A stretch of 45,774 nucleotides of DNA from Pseudomonadota bacterium (GCA_021324075.1 JAJPJW010000049.1:1-45774); one strand, 5' to 3'; counted from the first letter of the stretch, positions 16,961 through 26,033 are shown. Notes: generated by a model not told the origin, from the letters alone. Numbers and translations: made by a program.

Positions 16961-16987
16961 TTGAATTGACCCCTGTTTTCTTATAAT
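16961..16987 (+). promoter_or_regulatory. Putative promoter of the hom-thrC-lysC operon
   Basis: A perfect -10 TATAAT (16982-16987) has TTGAAT (16961-16966) 15 nt upstream, a slightly short spacing. The expected start is about 16994, upstream of the hairpin at 17006. Confidence 0.55.
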
Positions 16988-17005
16988 CTAAGGCACCTTT
17001 TCACC

Positions 17006-17040
17006 AAACGCCCCGGCTTTTCATAAGCGCGGGGCGTTTT
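17006..17040 (+). terminator. Terminator-like hairpin in the hom leader
   Basis: A perfect 10-bp outer stem (17006-17015 with 17030-17039) contains a further GCTT/AAGC pairing (16-19 with 25-28) and ends in TTTT. It lies after a TATAAT promoter and only 26 nt before hom. It could be an attenuator of the operon, or the terminator of aspC. No leader peptide is obvious. Confidence 0.6.
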
Positions 17041-17066
17041 GCTATTTATGGTCACGGAGCGAAGTC

Positions 17067-18389
17067 ATGGTTGAAGGAAAATCCATCGTCCAGGTCGGCA
17101 TGATCGGTTTCGGCAATGTCGGCCAGGGGCTTTACCGCCTCTTGGAGAAAAACCGGACGCTTATCGAAGCCAAGGTCGGGGCCCAAATGCGCATCAAACG
17201 CATCATGGTCAAGGACCTTTCCAAGACCCGGGAAGTGGCTACGCCCGAGGGCATGCTTACCGATAAATATGAGGACATCCTGAATGACCCCGACATCGAC
17301 GTCGTCCTTGAATTGATGGGGGGCTATGAGCCTGCCCGGACCTACCTGCTGGATGCGATGAAAAAGGGCAAACACATCGTCACCGCCAACAAGGCCGTGC
17401 TTTCCGTCCATTGGGACGAAATCATTGAAACGGCCCGCGCCAACAAGGTGGACATCTATTTCGAGGCGGCCGTCTGCGGCGGTATTCCGGTCATCCAGGC
17501 CATCAACGACGGCCTGGCGGCTAACAATATCACCTCCATCTACGGCATCGTGAACGGTACCACCAATTTCATCCTGCAAAAGATGACCGAGGAAAAGAAA
17601 AGCTTCAAGGAAGCGCTCCAGATGGCCCAGAAGAAGGGATTGGCCGAGGCCGACCCCACCCTGGATATCAACGGCATGGACGCGGCCCACAAGCTGGCCA
17701 TCCTGGCCTCCCTGGCTTTTTCCAAGAGGGTCAAGGTGGAGGACATCCACGTGGAAGGGATCGACCGGATTACCCTCCAGGACATCGAGTTTGCCAAGGA
17801 AGAGTTCGGCCGGGTGGTCAAGCTTTTCGCCATCGCCGAGGTGGAAGGGGATGAACTGGAAGTGCGTGTGCATCCCACCCTTATCCCCCAGGAGCATCTT
17901 CTGGCCAAGGTGGACGGGGAATACAACGGCGTGCTGGTGACCGGCGATTTCGTGGGAACCACCATGTATTACGGCCTGGGCGCGGGCAACAAGCCCACGG
18001 CCTCGGCGGTCATGAGCGACCTCATCTACGTCTGCCGCAGCGTGAGCGACAACGTGGCTGGGGAAATCTCCAACTGCTGGTTCCTCTCCGACAACCCCGA
18101 GATCAAGCGCTTGCGCAAGATAGGAGACATCAAGTCCCGCTATTACCTCAAGTTCACCGTGCTGGACCAGGTGGGCGTCTTGTCCAACATCTCCCGGATC
18201 CTGGGCGAACACCAGATTTCCATCGCCTCGGTCATCCAGAAGGAACAAAAGAAGGGCGATAAGGTGCCGGTTGTCATCGTGACCTACGAAGCCCTGGAGA
18301 AAAACGTGCAAGAAGCACTCAAAAAGATCAATGGCCTGCCCTTTATCCAGGAGGAAACCCTCCTCATCCGCATGGACCGGGGGGAATAA
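17067..18389 (+). CDS. hom: Homoserine dehydrogenase
   Basis: Reduces aspartate semialdehyde to homoserine, the branch point to threonine and methionine. 440 residues. The Rossmann motif is GFGNVGQGLYRLLEK. Catalytic-domain blocks include LMGGYEPARTYLLDAMKKGK, VTANKAVLS, FEAAVCGGIPVIQAINDGL, GIVNGTTNFIL and AEADPTLDINGMDAAHKLAI. A C-terminal ACT domain (about 355-430, FTVLDQVGVLSNISRILGEH) suggests amino-acid feedback control. The next gene, thrC, starts at the next base after the stop. No homoserine kinase gene is in this operon. Confidence 0.97.
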   Translation: MVEGKSIVQVGMIGFGNVGQGLYRLLEKNRTLIEAKVGAQMRIKRIMVKDLSKTREVATPEGMLTDKYEDILNDPDIDVVLELMGGYEPARTYLLDAMKKGKHIVTANKAVLSVHWDEIIETARANKVDIYFEAAVCGGIPVIQAINDGLAANNITSIYGIVNGTTNFILQKMTEEKKSFKEALQMAQKKGLAEADPTLDINGMDAAHKLAILASLAFSKRVKVEDIHVEGIDRITLQDIEFAKEEFGRVVKLFAIAEVEGDELEVRVHPTLIPQEHLLAKVDGEYNGVLVTGDFVGTTMYYGLGAGNKPTASAVMSDLIYVCRSVSDNVAGEISNCWFLSDNPEIKRLRKIGDIKSRYYLKFTVLDQVGVLSNISRILGEHQISIASVIQKEQKKGDKVPVVIVTYEALEKNVQEALKKINGLPFIQEETLLIRMDRGE

Positions 18390-19451
18390 ATGGCCTATTG
18401 GAAAGGTTTGATCGAGGAATACCGGGTCCACCTGCCCGTTTCCGAAAAGACCCCCGTCATCACCCTCAAGGAGGGCGATACGCCGTTGCTCTATGGGCCG
18501 CGCATTTCCGCGAAGCTGGGTAACGGCATCAAGGTCTACTTCAAGTTCGAGGGCCTCAACCCCACTTGTTCCTTCAAGGACCGGGGAATGACCATGGCCA
18601 TCTCCAAGGCCGTGGAAGAAGGGTCCAAGGCGGTCATCTGCGCCTCGACGGGCAACACTTCCGCCTCGGCGGCGGCCTATTCGGCCCACGCGGGTATTTC
18701 CTGCGCCGTGCTTTTGCCCCATGGCTCCATTGCCCTAGGCAAACTGGCCCAGTCCATGATCTATGGCGCCAAGGTGTTGGCCGTGGAAGGAAGTTTTGAC
18801 CAGGCACTGGCCCTGACGCGCCAACTGGCCGAGAAGCACCCCATCACCATGGTGAACTCCAACAACCCCTACCGCATTGAGGGGCAGAAAACCGCGGCCT
18901 TCGAGATCGTGGACACCATCGGGGACGCCCCCGAATACCACGCCATCCCCGTGGGCAATGCCGGAAACATCACGGCCTATTGGAAAGGCTACAAGGAATA
19001 CAAACAACTGGGGAAGTCCACCCAACTGCCCCGCATGTGCGGTTTCCAGGCCGCCGGGGCGGCCCCGATCGTCAACCAGAAGGTGGTGGAGAACCCCCAA
19101 ACGATCGCCACTGCGATCAAGATCGGGAACCCCTATTCCTGGAAATCGGCCGAGTCAGCCCGCAACGAATCGCGTGGTTTGATTGAAGCGGTTACGGACG
19201 AGGAGATATTGGAAGCCTACGAGATGCTGGCCTCGATGGAAGGGATTTTCTGCGAGCCGGCTTCGGCAGCCTCCCTGGCCGGGGTTATCAAGAAGAACAA
19301 GGAAGAATACTTCATCGACGGCCAGAGGCGGATCGTCTGCACCCTGACCGGCCACGGCTTGAAGGACCCGGATACGGCGGTCATGCGCAGCACCAAGCCT
19401 ACGGTCATTAAACCCGAAATGGGCGACATCCTCAAAGCCTTGAAGTTGTAG
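18390..19451 (+). CDS. thrC: Threonine synthase (canonical, short form)
   Basis: PLP enzyme that converts O-phosphohomoserine to threonine. 353 residues. The active-site Lys63 is in CSFKDRGMTMA. Other blocks are CASTGNTSASAAAYSAHAGI, GNAGNITAYWKGY and IFCEPASAASLAG. It has no N-terminal zinc ribbon, unlike the second paralogue at 26303. It lies between hom and lysC, so it is the pathway threonine synthase. The substrate assignment rests on family and operon context. Confidence 0.95.
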   Translation: MAYWKGLIEEYRVHLPVSEKTPVITLKEGDTPLLYGPRISAKLGNGIKVYFKFEGLNPTCSFKDRGMTMAISKAVEEGSKAVICASTGNTSASAAAYSAHAGISCAVLLPHGSIALGKLAQSMIYGAKVLAVEGSFDQALALTRQLAEKHPITMVNSNNPYRIEGQKTAAFEIVDTIGDAPEYHAIPVGNAGNITAYWKGYKEYKQLGKSTQLPRMCGFQAAGAAPIVNQKVVENPQTIATAIKIGNPYSWKSAESARNESRGLIEAVTDEEILEAYEMLASMEGIFCEPASAASLAGVIKKNKEEYFIDGQRRIVCTLTGHGLKDPDTAVMRSTKPTVIKPEMGDILKALKL

Positions 19452-19476
19452 TTCGAATCCCCCCAAGGACGGAACC

Positions 19477-20712
19477 ATGGCATTGATCGTTCAAAAGTTC
19501 GGCGGTTCCTCGGTGGCGGACGCCTCCAAGATGCTGGAGGTGGCCAGCCGGATCGCCAAGACCCGCAAAAAAGGCCACCAGGTGGTGGTGGTCGTTTCGG
19601 CTCCCGGCGACACGACCGACGACCTTATTGAAATGGCGCATAAGATTACCGATAGTCCCAACGAGCGCGAAATGGACGTGCTCCTGGCGACCGGCGAACA
19701 GCAATCCATCGCCCTTTTGGCCCTGGCCATTCAGGCTGCCGGTTGTGATTCCATTTCCTTCACGGGGCCCCAGGTGGGAATCGTGACCGACAACGTCCAT
19801 ACCAAGGCCCGCATCGTCAAGGTGGGGGATTCGACCATCCGAAAGGCGCTGGATAACGGAAAAGTGGTTGTGGTGGCGGGATTCCAGGGGATGACCCGGG
19901 ACAACGAGATCACGACCCTGGGGCGGGGCGGCAGCGACCTGACGGCTGTGGCCATTGCCGCGGCCTTGAAGGCTGATGTCTGTGAATTCTATAAGGATGT
20001 GGACGGCGTCTTCACGGCCAATCCGGGCATGGTGAAGGATGCCAAGAAACTTTCGGTGATCAGCTATGATGAAATGCTGGAAATGGCCAGCGCGGGCGCC
20101 CAGGTGTTGAACGCCCGGTCGGTGGAGTTCGCGAAAAACTTCGGCATCAAGATCCACGTGAGGCCGACATTCAACGAAAAGGAAGGGACGATCGTCATGC
20201 AGGAAACCAAAGCCATGGAGAAAGTCGTCATCAGCGGGGTTACCTACAACAAGAACGAAGCCAAGATCACCGTGCGCGGCGTTCCGGACCGCCCGGGCAT
20301 CGCTTCCATCCTCTTCTCCAAACTGGGGAAAGCCGGTATCAACGTGGACATGATCATCCAGAACATCGGGGAAAAAGGGCATTCGGACGTTTCCTTCACG
20401 GTCGACAAGTCCGAGTTCAAGAAGGCCATGAAAGTGGTCGGGGATGCGGCCAAGACCTTGAAGCCTGCGGGCATCCTTTCGGATGAGGGCATCGCCAAGG
20501 TCTCGGTCGTGGGTGTGGGCATGCGTTCCCATTCGGGCGTGGCGGCCAATATGTTCAAGGCCCTGGCGGAGGCGGGCGTGAATATCGAAATGATCTCAAC
20601 CTCTGAGATTAAGATTTCGGTGGTCATCGACGAGAAAGACGTGGCCAAAGCGGTTGCGGCCATCCACAAGAAGTTCAATTTGGGCAAGAAAGTGGCGGGA
20701 GTCCGTGGATAA
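19477..20712 (+). CDS. lysC: Aspartate kinase
   Basis: First enzyme of the aspartate family pathway. 411 residues. Kinase motifs are VQKFGGSSVADASKM, VVVSAPGDTTDDLIEMA, GFQGMTRDNEITTLGRGGSD and FYKDVDGVFTANPG. Two ACT domains at about 265-400 (VRGVPDRPGIASILFSKL, then KVSVVGVGMRSHSGVAANMF) imply allosteric feedback, probably by lysine and threonine. AAGGA precedes the ATG. The cimA GTG overlaps its final codons. Confidence 0.97.
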   Translation: MALIVQKFGGSSVADASKMLEVASRIAKTRKKGHQVVVVVSAPGDTTDDLIEMAHKITDSPNEREMDVLLATGEQQSIALLALAIQAAGCDSISFTGPQVGIVTDNVHTKARIVKVGDSTIRKALDNGKVVVVAGFQGMTRDNEITTLGRGGSDLTAVAIAAALKADVCEFYKDVDGVFTANPGMVKDAKKLSVISYDEMLEMASAGAQVLNARSVEFAKNFGIKIHVRPTFNEKEGTIVMQETKAMEKVVISGVTYNKNEAKITVRGVPDRPGIASILFSKLGKAGINVDMIIQNIGEKGHSDVSFTVDKSEFKKAMKVVGDAAKTLKPAGILSDEGIAKVSVVGVGMRSHSGVAANMFKALAEAGVNIEMISTSEIKISVVIDEKDVAKAVAAIHKKFNLGKKVAGVRG

Positions 20713-22303
20713 AAAGATCGTCCTATACGACGCCCTTTTAAGGGAAGGGCCCCAGACCCAAGGAATCAACATGTCCGTGGAGGATAAACTGGCGCTCGCC
20801 CAGGCCCTGGACGACCTGGGGCTGCATTACCTGGAGGGCGGCTGGCCCGGGGCCAACCCCAAGGACACCGAATTCTTCCAACGAGTGAAGAAACTCAAGC
20901 TCAAGGCCCGCCTTTCGGCTTTCGGCATGACCCGCCGCGCCAAGCACAAGGCCCACGAGGACACGAACCTCCTGAACCTGGTCAAGTCGGGTGTTTCGAC
21001 CATCACGGTGGTGGGGAAGACCTGGGATTTCCACGTTACCAAGGCCCTGGGAATCACCCTTGAACAGAACCTGGACATCATTTTTGATTCCTTGAAATTC
21101 CTGAAGTCAAAGACGGACGAGGTTTTCTTCGACGCCGAGCATTTTTTTGACGGCTACAAACGCAACCCCGAATACGGCCTGAAATGCCTGGAAGCGGCCT
21201 TGGAAGGCGGGGCTGATTGCCTGGTGCTTTGCGACACCAACGGCGGCTCTTTGCCCGAGGAAATCGAAGCGGTGGTCACGCGCGTCCTCCAAAGGTTTCC
21301 CCAGGCCACCCTTGGCATCCACTGCCACAACGACTCCGACCTGGCGGTGGCCAACAGCATGGCGGCGCTTGCCGCCGGCGCCACCCAGGTGCAGGGCTGC
21401 ATGAACGGCTATGGAGAACGGGTGGGGAATACCAACCTGACTTCCCTCATCGGCACGCTGGCCTTGAAGAGCGGCTTCTCCTTTTTGAGACCCATCCATT
21501 TGGAGAAATTGACCGAAACTTCCCACCGGGTGGATGAAATCCTCAATTTGACCCCCCGGCCGGGGGCCCCTTATGTCGGCAAGAACGCCTTCACCCACAA
21601 GGGCGGCATGCATATCTCCGCCGTGCAAAAAGCCACAGAAGCTTACGAGCACGTGAACCCGGAAGAGGTGGGCAACCAGCGCAAGTTGGTTTTGTCCGAC
21701 CAAGCCGGCGCCTCGGCAGTCCTTTACCAGGCCGGCCAACGCCGCATTAAACTGGGCAAGGACACCCCCGAAGCCCGGGCCATCATCGACAAGGTTAAAA
21801 GGATGGAAAGCGAAGGCTACCAATTCGAGGGAGCCGAGGCGTCCTTTGAAATCCTCCTGAAAAAAGCCCTTGGCCAACACCAGCCCTTCTTCGACCTCGT
21901 CAGTTTCCGCGTCATCGTGGAAAACCGGGGCGATGGCAAGCTGGTTTCCGAGGCCACCCTCAAGGTCAAGGTGAAGGGTGAACTGGAAAACACCGTGGGC
22001 GAAGGGGACGGCCCCGTCAACGCCCTGGACCAGGCCCTGCGTAAGGCCCTGACCAAGTTCTACCCGTCCTTAAGCCAGGTCCATTTGACCGACTTCAAAG
22101 TGCGCGTCCTGGACGCCAAAGAAGGCACAGGAGCCAAGGTGCGTGTGCTGATCGAGAGCCGGGACAAGAAGGATTCCTGGGGCACGGTCGGCGTATCCGA
22201 AAACATCATCGAAGCGTCCTGGAACGCCCTGGTGGACTCCATTGATTACAAGCTTTTGAAAGACGGCGGTTCCAAAGGCGCCTCCAAGCGGAGAAAGCGT
22301 TGA
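20705..22303 (+). CDS. cimA: Citramalate synthase
   Basis: 532 residues. It condenses pyruvate with acetyl-CoA to make (R)-citramalate, which gives 2-oxobutyrate for isoleucine without threonine deaminase. The N-terminal block (YDALLREGPQTQG, then LHYLEGGWPGANPKDTEFF) matches the CimA subfamily rather than LeuA. HCHNDSDLAVANSMAALAAG is the metal-binding region, and FTHKGGMHISAV is conserved. The last ~150 residues form the LeuA-type regulatory domain. I placed the start at GTG 20705, overlapping the end of lysC. An upstream in-frame ATG would read far into lysC. Confidence 0.92.
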   Translation: MDKKIVLYDALLREGPQTQGINMSVEDKLALAQALDDLGLHYLEGGWPGANPKDTEFFQRVKKLKLKARLSAFGMTRRAKHKAHEDTNLLNLVKSGVSTITVVGKTWDFHVTKALGITLEQNLDIIFDSLKFLKSKTDEVFFDAEHFFDGYKRNPEYGLKCLEAALEGGADCLVLCDTNGGSLPEEIEAVVTRVLQRFPQATLGIHCHNDSDLAVANSMAALAAGATQVQGCMNGYGERVGNTNLTSLIGTLALKSGFSFLRPIHLEKLTETSHRVDEILNLTPRPGAPYVGKNAFTHKGGMHISAVQKATEAYEHVNPEEVGNQRKLVLSDQAGASAVLYQAGQRRIKLGKDTPEARAIIDKVKRMESEGYQFEGAEASFEILLKKALGQHQPFFDLVSFRVIVENRGDGKLVSEATLKVKVKGELENTVGEGDGPVNALDQALRKALTKFYPSLSQVHLTDFKVRVLDAKEGTGAKVRVLIESRDKKDSWGTVGVSENIIEASWNALVDSIDYKLLKDGGSKGASKRRKR

Positions 22304-23103
22304 AACACCTCCCCATCGGCGTCTTCGATTCGGGCCTGGGGGGATTGACGGTCGCCAAGGCCATCCAGAAGGAAATGCCAGGGGAAAAGCTGGTTTATTT
22401 CGGGGACACGGCGCGCATCCCCTACGGCACCAAAAGCCCCGAAACCATCGTCCGTTACGCCCGCCAGATCATCCGGTTCTTCCGCAAAGAAAAGAAGGTC
22501 AAATGCGTGGTCGTGGCCTGCAATACCTCCTCGGCCTGGGCCTTGGAGACGGTGCGGGGGGAATTTCCCATACCGATCCTGGGGGTGATTGAACCCGGGG
22601 CCTACGCCGCGGTTTCGGCGACGCGTAACGGCCGTATCGGCGTCATCGGAACGGAGGGCACCATCGCCTCGGGCGCCTATGTCCGGGCCATCCACAAGAT
22701 TTTCCCGAAAGCCAGGGTCTACTCCAAGGCCTGCCCCCTCTTCGTGCCTTTGGTGGAAGAAGGGAAATTGACGGGTTCAGTGACGGAAGCGGTGGCCAGT
22801 GAATACCTCCGGCCCCTTTTGAAAGCCAAAATCGACACCCTGGTCCTGGGATGCACCCATTACCCGCTTTTAAAGAAAACCCTGGCGAAGGTTGCCGGGA
22901 AAAAAGTGCGGATCGTGGATTCGGCGGAAGAAACGGCCCGAAGCCTTCACCATAACCTGGCCATGCACGGCGTCCCCATGAACGGACAGGGCGGATGCGC
23001 CTACTTCGTCAGCGACCTTTCGCGCAAGTTCAAGGAGCAAGCCCAGCGGTTCCTGGGGCGCGGCATTTCAAAAGTCGATAAGGTCTTCATTGAAAAATAC
23101 TGA
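22300..23103 (+). CDS. murI: Glutamate racemase
   Basis: Makes D-glutamate for peptidoglycan. 267 residues from TTG at 22300, overlapping the cimA stop. Both catalytic cysteines are present: Cys74 in VACNTSSAWA and Cys185 in LGCTHYPLL. The N-terminal GVFDSGLGGLTVAKAI and VYFGDTARIPYG-type LVYFGDTARIPYGTKSPETI are standard. It is the last enzyme of the amino-acid operon and overlaps the next frame by 14 nt. Confidence 0.96.
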   Translation: MKHLPIGVFDSGLGGLTVAKAIQKEMPGEKLVYFGDTARIPYGTKSPETIVRYARQIIRFFRKEKKVKCVVVACNTSSAWALETVRGEFPIPILGVIEPGAYAAVSATRNGRIGVIGTEGTIASGAYVRAIHKIFPKARVYSKACPLFVPLVEEGKLTGSVTEAVASEYLRPLLKAKIDTLVLGCTHYPLLKKTLAKVAGKKVRIVDSAEETARSLHHNLAMHGVPMNGQGGCAYFVSDLSRKFKEQAQRFLGRGISKVDKVFIEKY

Positions 23104-23902
23104 CGGATCGCCACGCCCGGCGCAGTTGGTTGACAAGCAAGTCATTCGCCCTAAAATAAGAGAAACTTGGAGGCCTTCCGTCAAACTCCACCGATTTTCC
23201 ATCATCCTTCTCCTGCTTTCCACCGCGCCCCTGGCCTGGGCCAAGGGTGAAACGGTTTCTTCCCCAACCAACTATGAAATGGTGGAGGCCCCCACGGCCT
23301 ATACCTTGATGCACGGCGGATATGACCTCGTCACGGAAATGTATGAAAACGGCGGACTTTTTGTCCGCGGCAACGTGGGGTTCGAAGATTTCTTCATGTT
23401 CGGGTTTTCCGGCAATGCCACCAACGTGGTGGGCCAGGGAACCATTCAAATCCAGACCCCGGGTATCGGCCTGAAGTTCAAGGCTTTGGACGAAAAAACC
23501 GCCCCGGTGGCCTTGGCGGTTGGATGGGACAACCGCGGGTACGGGACACAAACCAACGGAATTTTCTTTCCTGGCACCCAGAAGGGTTTTTATTCGGTGG
23601 TCAGCCACGAATTCAAGGAACTGGGCTACCTGCAAGCCCATGGGGGGATCAACGTCATTACCTTCGATCATTTCGATTCCAGCCAGGACCTGGGGGTCTT
23701 TTTGGGGACTTCCTTCGCCGTCGCCGAGCCGCTAATGTTCGACTTTGAGGTGGACAAGCTTTTGAGCAGCTACTGGCAATTCAACGCCAATGTGATGTTC
23801 AACGTGGACAATCCCTTGAGGGTGGGGGTGGACTTCCGGGATATCAACCGGGGGGACCTGTTCTCGAGGATCGTTCGCGTCCAATATATGGGATTCTTCT
23901 AA
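23090..23902 (+). CDS. Outer-membrane-type protein of unknown function
   Basis: 270 residues from the ATG inside the murI end. A cleavable signal (FSIILLLLSTAPLAWA, residues ~36-51) is preceded by a long, polar n-region, so the true start is uncertain; a TTG at 23126 is the other in-frame option. The mature part has alternating beta-type segments rich in Gly, Phe and Tyr and ends in an aromatic residue (VQYMGFF), as outer-membrane beta-barrels often do. Segments such as GGLFVRGNVGFEDFFMFGFS and LGVFLGTSFAVAEPLMFDFE resemble YjbH-like barrels. Function is unknown. Confidence 0.7.
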   Translation: MKNTDGSPRPAQLVDKQVIRPKIRETWRPSVKLHRFSIILLLLSTAPLAWAKGETVSSPTNYEMVEAPTAYTLMHGGYDLVTEMYENGGLFVRGNVGFEDFFMFGFSGNATNVVGQGTIQIQTPGIGLKFKALDEKTAPVALAVGWDNRGYGTQTNGIFFPGTQKGFYSVVSHEFKELGYLQAHGGINVITFDHFDSSQDLGVFLGTSFAVAEPLMFDFEVDKLLSSYWQFNANVMFNVDNPLRVGVDFRDINRGDLFSRIVRVQYMGFF

Positions 23903-23964
23903 ACCGTTTCCCCCACGCCCTTCTTTAACGGATTCGGTCCCATCCATCCTTAGCTGAGGTTTTC

Positions 23965-24483
23965 ATGGGGCAAAGACGATTGGCTGTCATTTTGGGGATC
24001 CTCTTCTTGGTGGGCTGCGGCAAGGGGGACAAGCTCGCCCTGGCCCCGCCCGCCCAAAGGCCCCAGGCGGCCGAAATTAAAGCCGATTTTTTTAACACCC
24101 CGGACCACTTGAATTTGGCCCGGGCGAAGGGCAAGGTGTTGGTGCTGGACTTCTGGGCCACCTGGTGCGGCCCCTGCCGGATGGAAATCCCCACGCTGAT
24201 CCGGATGTACAACACTTACCATCCGAAAGGGCTGGAGCTTTGGGGCCTTTCGGTGGAAGCCGGCGACGGCGAGACTAGGGAATATTTCAAAAAGTTCATC
24301 TCGGGGGCCGGCATCCCCTATCCCACCGGCCTGGCAAGCGCCGAGACCTTGAAATCCTACGGGATCGATCCGATCCCCGCGACTTTTTTCATCGACAAAT
24401 CCGGGCGAATCGCACTGGCTTTTGTCGGGGCGCATCCGGAAGCGGAATTTACAAGCGCCATTGAAAAACTTCTTTCAGAATAG
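23965..24483 (+). CDS. TlpA-like thioredoxin lipoprotein
   Basis: 172 residues. The lipoprotein signal LAVILGILFLVGCGKG has a convincing lipobox (LVGC). The thioredoxin domain of the TlpA/ResA type carries FWATWCGPCRMEIPTLI with the redox pair Cys68/Cys71, then IDPIPATFFIDKSGRIAL with the cis-Pro. It is likely a membrane-anchored periplasmic reductase, perhaps for cytochrome maturation or thiol-disulfide homeostasis. The next gene has its own promoter. Confidence 0.9.
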   Translation: MGQRRLAVILGILFLVGCGKGDKLALAPPAQRPQAAEIKADFFNTPDHLNLARAKGKVLVLDFWATWCGPCRMEIPTLIRMYNTYHPKGLELWGLSVEAGDGETREYFKKFISGAGIPYPTGLASAETLKSYGIDPIPATFFIDKSGRIALAFVGAHPEAEFTSAIEKLLSE

Positions 24484-24513
24484 TAAATATACCTGCCCGC
24501 CTTCCGGCGCGCT

Positions 24514-24541
24514 TTGTTTGGGAAGTGAAAAGGGGTATAAT
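24514..24541 (+). promoter_or_regulatory. Sigma70-like promoter
   Basis: TTGTTT (24514-24519) and a perfect TATAAT (24536-24541) are separated by 16 nt, 27 nt before the next start codon. Confidence 0.6.
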
Positions 24542-24567
24542 CTCGAAAACAAGGAACGGGGGATGCC

Positions 24568-25002
24568 ATGGTTCCACCACAGGACTCCGACGTAAGGGAA
24601 GGTTTCCTTGAGTTGTACCGTGAGCTGTTTTCCCACGTATCGTACATGGAAGTGGTGATCGAACGCCTGGTGCACGGCCAGCATGTGGACCGGGCCATGC
24701 TGGAAAACCACTTGGCCCAAATGATCGCTTCGATAGCTATGAACCAAAAGAAATATTCCAAGCCCCGCATCGTCAAGAGGGTCCGGAAGGACCATCCGGA
24801 TTATTTCCGCAACGAGATGCTCCGGGTTTCAAAGGTGATCAAGGGCCAACTTTCCGTACTGTTGAAGACGTCCTTCCTGGTGGACAGCCGGGAAGTGGAG
24901 GAAGATTACCTGCAAACCCTGAGTGACGTGACGGACAACATTTCGGGCGCCTTCCAGCACGTGGTCCGTTCCAATGTCCTGATGCCGGTCATGTTGAATT
25001 AA
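24568..25002 (+). CDS. Unknown cytoplasmic helical protein
   Basis: 144 residues, not recognised. There is no signal peptide or membrane helix. The composition points to an all-helical protein (LELYRELFSHVSYMEVVIER, then VSKVIKGQLSVLLKTSFLVD). A basic stretch (YSKPRIVKRVRKDH) lies in the middle. It has its own promoter and a GGGGG ribosome-binding region. It precedes a Fur-family gene by 56 nt. Confidence 0.6.
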   Translation: MVPPQDSDVREGFLELYRELFSHVSYMEVVIERLVHGQHVDRAMLENHLAQMIASIAMNQKKYSKPRIVKRVRKDHPDYFRNEMLRVSKVIKGQLSVLLKTSFLVDSREVEEDYLQTLSDVTDNISGAFQHVVRSNVLMPVMLN

Positions 25003-25058
25003 ATTCCTTTTAAAATCCAGCCGCCCTTTGGGTGAAAAGCCGCTGAGGATACCCTTTT

Positions 25059-25523
25059 ATGAAAAATCAGGTGAAGGAAAAAGAAGGAGCCGGCGAACAT
25101 GAGGTCTTTAGCCGTTACCTTAAGGAAAAGGACCTCAAGCTGACGGCGCAAAGGGAACTGATTTTGGAGACTTTCCTGGCCTCCGAGGGCCATGTTTCCG
25201 CCGAGGAACTCTACCAAAAGGCGAAGGAAAAGCAGCCCCATATGGGCTTTGCCACGGTTTACCGGACCCTGAAGCACATGACCCAATGCGGCCTGGCGAG
25301 GGAATTGGATTTCGGGGATGGCCGGTTCAAATATGAACCGGATTTCAACCGGCGGCACCACGACCACATGATCTGCACCAACTGCGGGGCCTATATCGAG
25401 TTTTTGAACCCGGAAATCGAAGAGTTGCAGGAACAGGTCAGCCGCAAACACGGCTTTAAAATCACCTCCCACCGCATGCAGTTGTATGGGCTGTGCCAGA
25501 AGTGCCAGAAGAGCGGCAAGTAA
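25059..25523 (+). CDS. fur: Fur-family metal-responsive regulator
   Basis: 154 residues. The winged-helix half contains KLTAQRELILETFLASEGHV, SAEELYQKAKE and GFATVYRTLKHM, the Fur recognition helix. The metal and dimerisation half contains HHHDHMICTNCGAYIEF and the C-terminal CQKCQ, giving two CxxC pairs for structural zinc. It could be Fur, Zur or PerR; the ligands seen do not separate these. Confidence 0.92.
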   Translation: MKNQVKEKEGAGEHEVFSRYLKEKDLKLTAQRELILETFLASEGHVSAEELYQKAKEKQPHMGFATVYRTLKHMTQCGLARELDFGDGRFKYEPDFNRRHHDHMICTNCGAYIEFLNPEIEELQEQVSRKHGFKITSHRMQLYGLCQKCQKSGK

Positions 25524-25550
25524 TATCTCAAGGCTTATGAGGAGAAGAAA

Positions 25551-26033
25551 ATGTCCGACTTTCTCGTATCCCGGGCCACCCGGGACAAACTCCAGGACGA
25601 GCTCAACAAGCTCAAGGTCGTCCGCCGGCCCCAGGTGGCCAAGGCCCTGGAAGAGGCGCGCGCCCACGGTGACCTGAAGGAAAACGCCGAATACGACGCG
25701 GCCAAGCAGGAACAGGGACTTTTAGAGGCCCGCATCCGCGAGCTGGAGGACAAGCTGGCCCGGGCGCGTATCCTGGAGGATGAGAACATCACCGGGGAAC
25801 ATGTTTCCATCGGATGCGTGGTTAGGGTGAAGGACCTGAAGACCAAGCAGGAGGAGATCTACCGGTTGGTGGGGGAAGAGGAAGCGAACTTCGCCCAGAA
25901 TAAAATCTCCATCCGCACCCCCATCGCCCGCGGGCTTATCGGCAAGAAGGTGGGTGAGAAGGCCGAGATCCAGGTTCCGGCGGGGCTTTTACAGTATGAG
26001 ATCCTCAAAATTGAGGTGGCGCCAGCCGACTAG
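25551..26033 (+). CDS. greA: Transcription elongation factor GreA
   Basis: 160 residues, the usual length. The N-terminal coiled coil carries the acidic tip region LKENAEYDAAKQEQGLLEAR, which enters the RNA polymerase secondary channel and stimulates cleavage of backtracked RNA. The C-terminal domain has the GreA pattern VGEEEANFAQNKISIRTPIA and GLIGKKVGEKAEIQVPAG. GAGGAGAAGAAA precedes the ATG. Confidence 0.96.
   Translation: MSDFLVSRATRDKLQDELNKLKVVRRPQVAKALEEARAHGDLKENAEYDAAKQEQGLLEARIRELEDKLARARILEDENITGEHVSIGCVVRVKDLKTKQEEIYRLVGEEEANFAQNKISIRTPIARGLIGKKVGEKAEIQVPAGLLQYEILKIEVAPAD

Noticed and set aside
17052-18722. 556-codon open frame on the minus strand opposite hom and thrC
   Set aside because: Shadow of two well-conserved plus-strand genes in GC-rich DNA. 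No motif, and the composition (many His, Gly, Asp) is typical of antisense frames.
20654-20704. Upstream ATG start for cimA
   Set aside because: It would overlap lysC by about 60 nt. The GTG at 20705 begins at the conserved CimA N-terminus.
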